A stretch of 64,000 nucleotides of DNA, taken from the NCBI GenBank assembly GCA_030248215.1, contig JASANG010002567.1, forward strand, positions 62,001-126,000, written 5' to 3'. This document shows, piece by piece, positions 47,401 to 58,234 of the stretch; positions within the stretch are counted from its first letter, which is position 1, and every line of letters begins with the position of its first letter. This stretch comes from Enoplolaimus lenunculus (taxonomy: Eukaryota; Nematoda; Enoplea; Enoplida; Thoracostomopsidae). The notes under the pieces were generated by a model. It saw nothing but the letters and a program-made list of their open reading frames with translations. It ran no database searches and had not been told where the DNA came from. Position numbers and translations under genes: made by a program.

Positions 47401-48792
47401 CATTGGCTGTGTTACGCAACGGAAACAACAAATCCCGATATGACACAATAACTGACAACAGAACATTTTGTAATGCCGTCAAATTGGAACTTCGGTTGGA
47501 TTGACGCAAATTCTTGAGCAAATTACGCTTTATATGCTTCAAACTAAAACAAAAACAAAACATATTCCAGGCACAAACACATTGAGGATAGCGCTGCGCT
47601 ACAGATACCGCGAGTCAAAAAATCCATATTTACAAACTGCTATGCGGTGGCATTCGGCAATTCATGTGTGTTGCCGTGCAGTGCCGAACGGCGAAATACT
47701 GTACGAAGAGACTCAAAAAGTACAGCGCCACTATTACTATTCCTTTTAAAACGAGCAGGAATTTGCAGCCCTAAACTTACTCAAACCGATCATTAACGTC
47801 AAGTACCATTTCGGGTTGCAACCTAACCAAGGCAGGCATCGTCTTCATTTGTATCTCAACTGAAGCAGTATCCAGATCGACTCTCACTCGCTTATGGGGA
47901 CTATTGGCATCGCCGACCATCTCAAACCGGGAACCAGATTTATTGATCAACTGTTCGGCATCGCAGTCTTGCAACTTATAACTCCAATGCCCATTGAAAA
48001 GTGTTGAATCCCCAAACTCTTCATTAAACAGCAATTCGGGCGATTCACAATCTTTATAATTTTCAGATGCAGTCGATTCTGACAATTTAAAACGTTTTGA
48101 CCCACTAGAGCCTGTAAATATGTTCAAAGCTGATGGACTAATATTGTTGGCATCTGGGAGCGAACGGATATGACGTTGGGGTAATAATTCGTCCTCAGGC
48201 TGTAGTATTCTCTCATGATATATGATTTTATGGAGTTGAAATATAATTTCTTGACGTGCGGTGCCGTCCGTCATCCACACGGTACCGTACGGACGCCACC
48301 GGACGTCAAGTTAGAGCAACCCTTACTCGTGACGGGATGTACATAAATGAAGGTATATATGTTCAACGCACAAAATATCTTGTGTTAAGACTCAATGGTG
48401 TTTAACATGGGGAACATCACGGTTGCGAAGAAGACGGGGCTGAACTGGCTCCCAAATCGAGAACGGGGGCACCCTGTTAGCTCTTCGAGCCTTCTACTTC
48501 AACCGGAGTTTAGACAGTTTTCCGTACATCTACAACATACAAATAACTTTCGCGAGATTCTAAAAAATTCCCGAAGCATAACAAATAAACATATCCAGCA
48601 ACTCAAATCAGCCAGGAACATCCTATACAAAATGTTACCTGGGTGGTCGCTTTTCTTGATGTTTCCGCTATTTTGTTGATCTGCTTCTTTTCGTTTCTTG
48701 CACCTTTGTAGTTCGGCACCGGTGGACATTTCGCCTACTTGGTCTTTAACCTGCACTTCTGCAATCTTGCACTTCATATTTCGCAATGTAAG
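44440..48792 (-). CDS. UTP25: UTP25 / DEF, small-subunit processome protein
   Basis: UTP25 (digestive organ expansion factor, DIEXF) is a nucleolar component of the small-subunit processome needed for early 18S rRNA processing. It has a helicase-like fold without a working ATPase. Exons, 5' to 3': 48639-48792 (tentative), 47781-48111, 46938-47543, 46351-46605, 45567-45963, 44440-44949 (stop). Splice phases fit and the sum is 2253 nt, about 750 residues, close to the 756 I recall for human. Conserved landmarks in order: YRDLLFP, YCLHVLNHVLK, DQGLTKPRVLILVPFR, SDVIIASPLGLR, DECEVFFMQNWSHVLH, GVDFSRVRPW, MNKILPQY, IFIPSYFDFVRVRN, LLLTERFHFYRRY, TCTVLYSRFDALRLAGVVG. The usual N-terminal KK-rich/HPFYD segment was not found, so the true start may be further upstream. 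About 75 polar residues are inserted just before DQGLTKP. Confidence 0.93.
47573..47745. mobile_element. MITE family F6, copy in UTP25 intron
   Basis: Facing ends GGATAGCGCTGCGCTAC and GTACAGCGCCACTATTACT, with a GC-richer middle. It fills most of the intron between exons 46938-47543 and 47781-48111. Confidence 0.55.
48242..48335. repeat. Fragment of MITE family F6
   Basis: GGTGCCGTCCGTCATCC, GGTACCGTACGGACGCC and AGAGCAACCCTTACTCG match F6 words. The apparent in-frame start of a longer UTP25 exon (48280) falls inside this fragment, which argues against it as the true start. Confidence 0.5.
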
Positions 48793-48909
48793 CTAAGTAC
48801 TTAATTTAATATCATGCAATACATTCACTACAATCTTAAACGCAGCGTTCACAACGGTAATTAATTTTAGAACACGAAACATTTCCAAACAATATTTTCT
48901 AACTTAAAG

Positions 48910-49115
48910 CCCCATTCACACGTTCAAGGATTTGCAACGAGAGCTCGCAGCTGTAGTTTACAGCTGTATGTTTTGCATCTCAAACTTGCAGTTACAACGT
49001 ACACGTGCAAACTTCTGAAATGATGAAAACATAAAGCAGCAAGTTTTAGTAATGGGTTTTGAATAAAACATGCACGTGCAAGTATTGCCGCAAAAAAACT
49101 GCATGTGTGAATGAT
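48910..49115. mobile_element. MITE family F5, copy 2
   Basis: CCCCATTCACACGTTCAAG at the left and GCATGTGTGAATGATC at the right, with TGCACGTGCAAG and AACGTACACGTGCAA inside; related to 26697-26935. Confidence 0.6.
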
Positions 49116-49171
49116 CTTAAAAGTTGTGATACTTTCGCTACTGAAGAAATATGGTTGCAGTACAAGCCCTA

Positions 49172-49368
49172 CACTGCAAAAAATGGTGAGTCAAATTGAC
49201 TCTCTCCGAAATAGGCTTTTCCTGACTAAACTGAGTCAAAATTCGACTCCGCCAAAGTTTAAAGTGAGTCGAATATGACTCAGGCGGAGTCGAATTTTGA
49301 ATCAGTTTGCGAAGTCAGGAAAAGCCTACTTCAGAGAGAGTCAATTTGACTCACCATGCCTTGCAGTG
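49172..49368. mobile_element. MITE family F2, best-kept copy
   Basis: 197 bp between TA dinucleotides: CACTGCAAAAAATGGTGAGTC to CACCATGCCTTGCAGTG. The whole element can fold on itself, with arms of roughly 90 bp (for example CCGAAATAGGCTTTTCCTGA against TCAGGAAAAGCCTACTTC). Confidence 0.9.
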
Positions 49369-51202
49369 TACACTGGCTGTAAAAATTACATTCGGTTAAC
49401 ATGATGTTTGATATTGTATTACAAAAGTGTCGAGTAGTGTAACAAGCACCGACCAATGTATAGGACCGGGGCGGAACAGTAGTATAAGCATATTTTTAAC
49501 ATGGCATTGCATAACAATTCATAAACAAAATTATTTAACATGTGGTGCTGTACGGCGTCGGGCGTCACTGCACGACAAGTATAAAACGCCACCCACCCAT
49601 ATTTATTACAAAATTAAAACTTAATTGAAATCATCAGGAAAGGTTATGAGGTGCCAAATCTTCAATATGTTCCGATATATGAAGACTAGAGCGGGTCCAG
49701 AAAAATTTGACCAATATTACTTTTAGCAATGTAACCAAAACGTATCGCTAAGGTTAAGAATAATCACAAGTCTAAAACAAAGCTTTAGCCTAAAGCTAGG
49801 CAAAAAATAGTCAAGATTTAAACCTGTTCCATTTCGATCTTGTATGAAAATTGGTTCTACCGTAACCAGAGGGGTAGGGCGGGCGCATGCCATCGGCCAG
49901 AAACTTCTTGTGATAAAATAGTAAGGGTACAATTGTTCCCCTCAGAAAATTTTGGCACATGAAAGATCAGGGGTGAAACGTCTTTCTGTGCGACTAGAAA
50001 AGAGTAAGCTTAGTTTTAGACTATTTGGTTAGCTTGGCTTAGGCTTTAAACCGCGCGCGCGCGTGTGTATAGATACATATAATATATATTAGGATTGTAT
50101 GTTTAACGTTCACAACAATCAGCTTGTCTGCGAGTATACTTCCCCTAGAGCAGTAACCTGCCTAAACCATAGCAGAAAAAGTAAGTCTAAAGAATCCTAA
50201 GTCTGAGCAAAAGTAGTCTTAAACTGAACACGGACCGTTAATTCTATTTATACATTTCGATTTCGTTCACTCAAACAATTACCGTATTAAACTTTACTAT
50301 ATATTCACATCACATTACACCGTTTGCAAACGAAACACAATCGACGCAAGACTTTCACAACACCTAAAGGGGTTCATTTTTGAAATACAAACTTGTGAAA
50401 AAATAATCATTAATAATATACGTCGAACACCTCGCAAGGATTAAATGCTTACAGATGCAATATCGACAAAAACAATACCGCAACATTACTGATTGAAACA
50501 TAGCACAAACAGCAGTGACTATTGCATTAGACAAGCAAACGCAATACCTAAATTCAAAAGCAAACTAACATCACCAAGCTCGATCACATAAAACTAATAA
50601 GGGGTAACAATACAACGACCACTGAACTGGCTATGGGTGTCACCAATACTTCTGGACAAAAGTAAAATTTAATGCCACCCAAAACTTTTTGCCGGTTGCA
50701 CACTAATGCTTCTTTAGTAGTCTTTGGTACCATAAAAACTTAACAGACTACTCAATATTCATCGCTTGCAACATTTTTCTCCACCTATTTGCTAAAACAC
50801 GCACCGGTTGTTCTTAGCCACAGTTTAAATACATCCACTACTGTCTTTCGCTCCATATTATCAAGATCGTAATTTTAAATCGTGCCCAATAACTAAAATG
50901 CCACCATGCATAATCCACAATAAATTGACCAGTACACTTCATACGTAATATGTTATACACTATTTCGAAACTTATGTGTGATACAGTCACGTCAGCCCAT
51001 ATAAGCTCAGGCTTGGCACTACCAAGGCCCCTTGCTAGAAGCATTCTTACAGTAGCGTACCGAGGAAATTAAATTAGCTGGGACGATGGCCTAGAAAACT
51101 AAATAAACGGCACGTTTAGGTTTAAACTAAGGCTTAATGCGCACACCAATAAACAAGTGTGAATTAAACTACTGAATTTTTAGACAGAACTGCCAAACAA
51201 GG
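49369..51202. other. Intergenic region with repeat scraps, no gene seen
   Basis: Contains an F6-like scrap (about 49540-49610), an F7-like scrap (about 49870-49960), a partial F3 (about 49965-50055) and a (CG)n/(TG)n/TA tract at 50050-50095. The rest, 50100-51200, shows no supported exon. The minus-strand frame at 50838-51044 is open but has no clear splice pair or known motif. Confidence 0.4.
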
Positions 51203-51500
51203 TGGCACCGAATCCACGACTTAACCGAATCCGAATCCAATGCCAATTTGCCGATTCCAAATCTTGCATGCTGCAAATTATCGATATAACGTCTCAGTCA
51301 TTTTCATGCTCATGGCTAGTTCCATATTGCTTAAAACATTTAGTTTTTCATTAGAGATATGCTGTATTTAATGCTTGATTTGATATAAAAATGATAAAAA
51401 TAAAAGTATTGATTTGTAAAAACAGGTTATTTAAAATTTGTTTGAAAAACGTAGACATATTGCCGAACACTGTTGGGTTCAGCTTTTCAACCTCCCGCTC
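51203..51500. repeat. Dispersed repeat F8 (CACCGAATCC), copy 1
   Basis: Starts GGTGGCACCGAATCCACGAC and ends GACATATTGCCGAACACTGTTG. The same start and end, with a diverged middle, occur at 63246-63540. It lies just 3' of the palmitoyltransferase stop. Confidence 0.65.
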
Positions 51501-51528
51501 GGTACGCAACTGCATGCTAATAACGACG

Positions 51529-53771
51529 TCATAACTGTTTCAAATAACAACTGTGAACCAACGATGACGTTTGAGGATCCAACCGATTACGCCATGGGGT
51601 GGGCCACAAAAAATTGAGCAGCCAATAACGACCAAAAACCGTTCTAATTCGTGCCGGAACCGACATGCGATTACGATATTTATGACGTTTCGTATAGTTC
51701 CACATAGTTGTCCCGCTCATTATCAAATATAGTTGAACAACGAAAAAACCAAATGCCCCATTTGCGCCTGAAAACAAAATAATTGCAAAATACTAATTCT
51801 ATGATACACATCTTCCGCAGTTTGCTTGAATGCCAATTTATTACTTACTGGCAATGGCTGCTATATGCAGTTGACAAATTGGTCTCGTTGTCTGATGATT
51901 CAACGCCACAATTTGATGTTTTGAAAAATACGATTAAATTCTTAAAAAACATTTGGGAGCAACATATTTTTGCTAAAAATTGTACAATTAATTCATATGA
52001 CATAGCTTGCTACGCTGAATCGAAATTGTGCTAAAATCCACAAAATATTTACATTTTACAACAATATCCAAAGTATTAAATTCATATAGGAACACTGTGT
52101 TGAGAACGTAACATCCACAATGGTCTTCCAATCAGACAAACTAACCTGCACACCCAGCGGAAAATAAAAACGTAACTGGCACAATATAGAACGGAAACGA
52201 CCGATACAAAAAATATTCCACTAGTGCCACAGGCGTCGTATACTCTGCCCATCCCCATGGCCACAAGGGAGCGTTGAAATAGCTGTTGAGCAAACGAAAC
52301 GAGTACAGCGTACCATAAGTTGCGCCAATACCCGCCCAAAATAAAAATATAACAAAATAACGTTGATTGCTAAAACCAACACATGCGCCAGTAATGAAAC
52401 AATGATGGTCTTTGAGCAAAATGCAATAATTGCATATCGGACAATGATGACATCGATTGGGCACACGCTAAAATAACAAAATTTACATGGTCGTAACGGG
52501 AGAGTTTCAGAGGCCAACCACCCTTTTGGAATTTTATACACAATTCCAATTTCCAACCCAAGAAAATCCCCCTATATAATATATTTTCAATTTAAAAATA
52601 ATTGCTAAAAAGTATTCCACAATTTATAGAACTATTATGGTTGAATTTAAAAAATTAAACTGCAATATATTTTCAATCTAAAAAAAATCAACGGCCATTA
52701 AAACGTTAGCCGCGACGGGATATTTGGATCAGTGTTCCAGCACAAAAGTGGTATTACGTAATACAAGAAGCTCAAACAAAGCCGTCATAAACTGGTATTA
52801 ATTAATATATAAGCTCAAGCTAAACTCAATAATAACCGCTCCGATGCCAAACCAAACACGCAACTCCCAACCAACCTGAAAGAGTGGAATCGTAAACTAA
52901 AATATAACCGACGCAGATATGGGGCTAAATGCAACACTTCCATTAACGTACCATATTACAGGTCGAACAAAATTTCGTTTCCGCATTCAATTGAAAATCA
53001 TCATCTGTAGTGCCTTGGTTACTCGGTACAAATCCATTCGCAAATTGTTCCATTTCGATTGCCGAAAATGCTTGAACGCAAGAGTTAATATTTTCGGCCC
53101 CAGATTTTGGAGGTCCAATAGAATTTGCTTTCTCTAAAGCCACTGAGCGATGTACTGGTGTTCCATTTGTTCTAGCTGACGCTGCTGCACGGGGAGTAGA
53201 CACATCAGGCTTGACTAAACGATCACATGATTCACCAACATACTCATATGAGATCTCATTTAGGCGAGAATACTTCGTACTATAACCCAGAATACCGCTT
53301 GCGTACGCAACAACGCTGTTATATCGTGAATAATACAAGAAGTAACCCCAGTTCAAAAATGTATAGAATGATACGATTGAGCCAAACAAAACAGGACCAT
53401 AGCAAGCCTAAAAATACAGAAAACCAAACCGACAATTTTGGGCCACAACTACATTAGGGTTTAAAAGAGGTTTGTAAGAAATGAGTACAAGCAAACGGTT
53501 TGAAAAAGAAAAATTGAATAAATATATATCCTATTCCCAAGAACAATACATACGTACCGTACGTATCTTAAAAACTTATACACATTACAAAGTTAAGGTC
53601 TCAAATTTGAAACGTACTTCCCATCCGTATAATCGCGGACAAGTGTGAAATCCATTAAACAACATTAACGACATCAGCAATGAGAACGTATATGCAACAC
53701 CAGCATAATTGGCAAATTTCAAACTACGACGTTGAATTCCACATACCTTGATTCTTCTCTTGATGGACCGA
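51529..53771 (-). CDS. DHHC-type palmitoyltransferase (ZDHHC24-like), 5' end missing
   Basis: DHHC enzymes are integral membrane S-acyltransferases that move palmitate from acyl-CoA onto the catalytic cysteine and then onto target cysteines. Exons: 53618-53771, 52952-53407, 52146-52467, 51529-51767 (stop); phases agree, about 389 residues visible. Order of parts: TM1 (FANYAGVAYTFSLLMSLML), TM2 (PVLFGSIVSFYTFLNWGYFL), a long polar loop of about 115 residues, the cysteine-rich domain, TM3 (YFVIFLFWAGIGATYG), TM4 near VPVTFLFSAG. The zinc/catalytic region spans the exon join: CSTCNM then RVPNRCHHCPICNYC and KDHHCFITGACVG. The usual TTxE after the last TM reads TTMW, so the Glu is absent. The first exon codon is split, so an upstream start exon exists but was not found. 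ZDHHC24/22-like is the best guess at subfamily. Confidence 0.9.
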
Positions 53772-54999
53772 CTAAAAATTAAAGATTAGTTGAGTTCATA
53801 AATTTGGTATACTTCAGTTCGCAGTGTTTCCTTTGCGCAATTTGTTTGGTAGATTCGTTGGTCTAACGTACAGCATTCGAAACGTTGCGGGCATATAAAT
53901 CCCGAATATATTAATGACTTTAGCGTGAAGTTTTAAATCCAATACAATTGTCTCGTCACACTTCCTTTTAGACGTATATACGTACCAGGGATTTACCGGA
54001 ATTCCAGTTCCTGCTGGAACTCCAGCAAATATTCAATTCCTGTTCCTGTCCTGGTCCTGCATTCAAAGATGCAGGAACCTGAATTTTTAAAATTTTGATG
54101 CAAATTATTCATAATCATTTAAATATGGGATTTTCAATTGGCTGCTGTCAAGTTACCGTTCGAACATGCTCAGAACAAATCACACTGTGTCAAAACACAT
54201 CGGTACAATTCATAATTCCGAACTATAACGTTGCTTTTGCTCCCGGGTATACAGAATAAACTGGAAAACATTTTGTAGCAGTGCTCCACAATCGTTCGCT
54301 GTCTGTGTTAGCATACGAAATGCACAAAAACTTCCGGACCAAAGCTGCGATCTAAGGAAAATTTTTGCGACTCCTTATCACTTTATCACCTCTTTAGTCT
54401 CGGCAAATCCCGAGGCTTGCCGAGACCGAGACCGCTCAAACCTGGTTGTCCGTGCGCATTTCTAAATATATGGCATGTAATTATCCTACAAACCAAACAA
54501 CTTAAATAACATGTGTAAACGAACTCACACAGCGCTCTGTAAGTAACTGATTGATAAATCTGGCTCATACTAATTACATAGGTATAATAGAACGCACTCG
54601 GTATGCAATACGTATTTGCTTTGAAAATTCCTACTTCCAATTCCGGTAATATTTTCTGTATCGATTCCAAATCGAATAAGTTCCGTTTTGCGTGCAGGCA
54701 AGGTTTTGTGTAAAAATATTCCTGACTGCCAATTTATTATAAAGTTTAAATGACTTTTTGTGAAGGTATATATTTTGACATAGTGAAAAAATCTTTTAAT
54801 AATTATTTTGGCGTTGCTTTAGTTTATTTATATGTGCTGTTAGGAAAATTTTTGCGCTTGTCGTCAGCAGGTTGCGACCGGATAATAATTTAGCGAATGC
54901 CGGAGCGGGATATTGAATTTTTTACCGGAACAGGAACCCGATGTCAGTCTAGATAGGAACCGAGACTTCAGAACTTTTTGCCAAGCAGCTGGAAAAGCG
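53772..54999. other. Intergenic, F9-like repeat scraps
   Basis: Words such as GAATTCCAGTTCCTGCTGG (about 54000), ATTCCGGTAATATTTTCTG (about 54640) and CCGGAACAGGAACCCGATG (about 54925) belong to a CCGGAAC-rich repeat family related to F9. The 5' exon of the palmitoyltransferase may be here but was not identified. Confidence 0.4.
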
Positions 55000-55076
55000 G
55001 GCTAGAGCGGGGATCGAACTCTCAGCCTATGGATCCTTAAGCGAGCACTCTACCACTGCGCCACGCAGCACGCCTC
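55000..55076 (-). mobile_element. tRNA-derived sequence (SINE head or tRNA pseudogene)
   Basis: On the minus strand it has a good polymerase III A box (TGGCGCAGTGGTAGAG) and B box (AGTTCGATCCC) 30-odd bases apart, as in a tRNA. However, the acceptor and anticodon stems do not pair, so it is not a working tRNA. No poly(A) tail or target duplication was identified. Confidence 0.5.
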
Positions 55077-55110
55077 TCCAACTGCATTTTTCGTCGACTA
55101 TATGTGTCGA

Positions 55111-55470
55111 CCGTATGCTGCCAGCTAGCATACGCACAGTGTATTGCACTATATTGCATGTGCATATAACGGACAAGCATGTCACACATGCTTACACTCG
55201 ATTTTTTCACAGCATTTTTAGCATGCTCACGATTTTCGTCTGTTATGAAGTACATAATTGCTGCAGCTAAAATGGAATGATTTAATGAAATGATGCGTTT
55301 AAACTCGCACACTTGCGTAAGTTAGAAGTAGCTAAAAACGTATCAAAACTTCAAGTTTTTGACTTAAAATCTTGTTTTTTAAATAATACCGTATGTTGCC
55401 GGCTAGCATACATACAGTGCACTGCACTATATTGTATGTTCACATAACGGACAAGCATGTCTCATGCTTA
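55111..55470. repeat. Direct repeat pair of about 84 bp
   Basis: 55111-55194 and 55389-55470 share CCGTATG(C/T)TGCC(A/G)GCTAGC, GTGCATATAACGGACAAGC-like text and CATGTC..CATGCTTA. Each copy opens with an imperfect palindrome around GCTAGC. Confidence 0.65.
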
Positions 55471-55869
55471 TAATTCATAAGTGCATATACACCAATGCAT
55501 GTAAACATACCAGAAATCGAGCATACCAGAAACTTAAAAAATACTGGCGGCTGATGTGCAGATGTAATAAAACTTCCAAAAAGTACAATCTATCAACACT
55601 ATAATAAACAAGAATAAGGCGAATCATAAACATGTTTCCCAATTCTTTCAATTTAGTGTAACTCATATGTTCCAGTTTCAACGCCGCTGCACTGTAATTG
55701 GACACAACGTGCAGATCCTACAGATGTTGTTATACTGCAACGTACTACCATACAGCTGAAAACATTCATGTTGTGCCAGTGCTACAATTTTTTAGAGATA
55801 AAAGCACATAAATTAATTCTTACTAGCTTAGGTATTATGATTTAGATGCTATACAGTGTTGCTGCGACA

Positions 55870-56600
55870 TCACTTAAGTGGATCTTTACAAAACCGTGTG
55901 TGCACTACAGAGAGCGATAAGTATCTCTATGGCGGTTGGACAATATATCAGCAAGAAGCAAACGCTACGCTGGTGTCATTGTAGACGTGGCAGGCAAAGC
56001 GACGCCAAAACTCAACACGTGCTACTGCCAAAGTTATTAAAGCTGCCGCAACGTTTGGGCGATCCATTAAAATGGCTATGTCTTTGGGATGCATTCGGAG
56101 CGCTGAGCGGTTTGGACGTAATAACATTTTTTCCATTTTGAAGTATATATGCTACTATCTCGTAAAAGCACTACCCACGAACTGAACGGTTTGTAAAGTG
56201 TACTGCACCGGTGCAAAGGGTACATCACGCGTCTTGTGGCGTTTGGCCTCAAAACTCGACGTTTGGACAAGTTTTTACGCCAGTGTTGATGAAGCTTTCC
56301 AATTATGTGAAAACAGGGTTTTATCAAAAAATGGATCCCAGAAATGCACATTGTAGCAAGATAATAGTTCAAAGACAAAATACGACCAGAGAAATGTGCG
56401 AGATTGCGTTTGGCGACTCTCCATAGAGGATGTAACATGATTCGACAAACCGGCAAAAGTATATAGGAACAAGCAAAACGAGAAACAGTCCTGAAGGGCA
56501 GAATACCAAGTATAAATTATGCAAACTTGACTTTCTCTGTGCCGATGTGTCCTGCGAACGAATCGCGGCTGTGTTTTTCCAACTATTCAAAAACTACGCC
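55870..56600. other. Possible decayed coding segment, unidentified
   Basis: Codon-like text is open on both strands (minus 55948-56136 and plus about 56190-56345, the latter containing TSRVLWRLASKLDVW). No domain motif, splice pair or start was recognised. It may be a relic of a DNA transposon gene; this is a guess. Confidence 0.25.
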
Positions 56601-57019
56601 TTCCTGAATCTTCCGTATTCCCGTAAATTCTGTATATACCTAGTGGTAGCTAAGCCATTTAATCCATCAACCAGTTTGTTTACGTAGGCATCCTTTTTGT
56701 TCTCGATTTCGAGTATCGCTTTGTAGAACCAAGACAGAATAGCATGACCCATATGGTCCGCTGTTTGCACCATCTCGCCTGGGATTTAATAAAATCTTAT
56801 TTTTGAAAAACAGAATATTAGGGAAAAGCGCAAGATGTAACCCAAATGGCAAGTAAACAGAAACGGATAGTGATGAAAATAACGGAAAAAATATTGAAGT
56901 AATGAGTGAAGAAAATTTGTTGTTAAATTTTTCAGCGTGGATCAAAATCAACATTTATTCAAAACGCTAAGATATATTTTACTACTATAATAAACAACTA
57001 ACAATAACGGTGCATCCGG

Positions 57020-57640
57020 AATTGTAATGCCGGAACCTTCTCTTAGAATTGACAGGCTGCTCTTAGAATTGGCAGGCCTCCATTAAGGTCATAAGTTTTA
57101 TACACAGCGTACGTAGATCTCTAATACTGTCACCTATACAAACAATTTTTACTGAAAGCAGACATGCATTCTGCAAGTCAAAGTCATACACTTTACTTTT
57201 TAATAGAATACTAAAACTTGAATTCCGACAAAAAAATGATTTCAATTTTGCTTCCGACAAAATGTACTGCCAGATAGTGAAAAATACCAGATTACCAGAG
57301 TACAACCGAAGGTGTGCCTCCGGCTCCGGTAGAAAATCGGCCTCCAACTTGCATAATTTTCATAACTTCATCTGTTTAGCGCGTTTCGACTGACTTTTGT
57401 CGCAATTTTCATGAAAGAATTGCCGAAATTTGGCAGAAAATTAGCGTAAAACCAAACAAATTAACAACATTTTGCAGATATTGGTTAAAATTAACTAATT
57501 CAACAACATTTTTACTAGTTGACTTCGCCACACATCCGGCTCCGGTATTTTTCACCTCCGGTTGCATTCTACAGATCACTCTACCGGAACCGGAATTCCG
57601 GTTGCAGCCTGCTAACAATATATACAATATTACCGGCATA
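57020..57640 (+). repeat. Dispersed repeat F9, copy with long body
   Basis: CCGGAATTGTAATGCCGGAAC at the left, CTCCGGCTCCGGTAGAAAAT in the middle, TCATCTGTTTAGCGCGTTTCG as body word and GGAACCGGAATTCCGGTTGC at the right. It matches 21185-21480 in the same orientation. Confidence 0.6.
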
Positions 57641-57832
57641 TAAAACTATTGTTTCAGAAACGTTGCTTTAATGAGTTTTGTTACAAATAACGTGTATAGC
57701 AATGTTTCACTTTTCGGAAACAATTATTATACAGCAATCTAGAATAGAAGAGCTGGATGAGGAGACACATCACCAGAGTGTTCCAATGACCATAGGTATA
57801 TACTGGCCGCTTTGCAAAAATTAAACCCAGTC

Positions 57833-57965
57833 CGGGCCTATACCTAACAAGCACTAGCCAATGTATAGAAAAAACTGTAATGGTAGTATAAGCATATTTA
57901 TCAGCCTAAGAATATGCTTATTCCTAAGCCTAAGCAAAAACTAGTCTTAATCTTAACTTTTTTAC
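57833..57965. mobile_element. MITE family F3, degenerate copy
   Basis: Contains ACCAATGTATAGAAAAAACTG, a core of CCTAAGAATATGCTTATTCC and CCTAAGCAAAAACTAG. The right end is lost or lies at the F3-like scrap 58150-58197 (CAGAAAAACGTTCCGC). Confidence 0.45.
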
Positions 57966-58048
57966 TCACAGAGTATACCATGAGCAACTGAATACAATAA
58001 TGTAACGAGCAATACACACACTGTGAGCAGCGTTTAACATTTATAACG

Positions 58049-58140
58049 TATATACGCAGTGCAAAATCTCCACAAGACGTGAGAGCCTACTCGGCGTCGA
58101 GCGTCAAGCTCCTATAGCTCAGTGGTCATCGTAAACGCCT
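58049..58140 (+). mobile_element. Short dispersed repeat with tRNA-like A box, copy 2
   Basis: Shares AAATCTCCACAAGACGTGAG and CGAGCGTCAAGCTC with 32407-32485. It continues CTATAGCTCAGTGGTCATCG, a good tRNA A-box/D-arm sequence. No B box is seen, so the tRNA part looks cut short. Confidence 0.5.
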
Positions 58141-58234
58141 CCAAGCTTACTATATTTTAGCCCCTCAGAAAAACGTTCCGCTTCTATCTTTACATGAGAA
58201 AAACAGTATAAAAATATGACCTGGTACATTAAAA

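Noticed and set aside
45706-47443. Plus-strand frames opposite UTP25 (for example 45706-45990 and 47038-47443)
   Set aside because: Shadows of the minus-strand UTP25 exons with no recognisable motifs.
48112-48280. UTP25 exon starting at the ATG-like codon 48280
   Set aside because: That stretch overlaps an F6 transposon fragment. A good acceptor at 48112-48113 with matching phase to the exon at 48639-48792 is a better model.
55000-55076. Functional tRNA gene
   Set aside because: A and B boxes are good, but the acceptor, anticodon and T stems do not pair properly.
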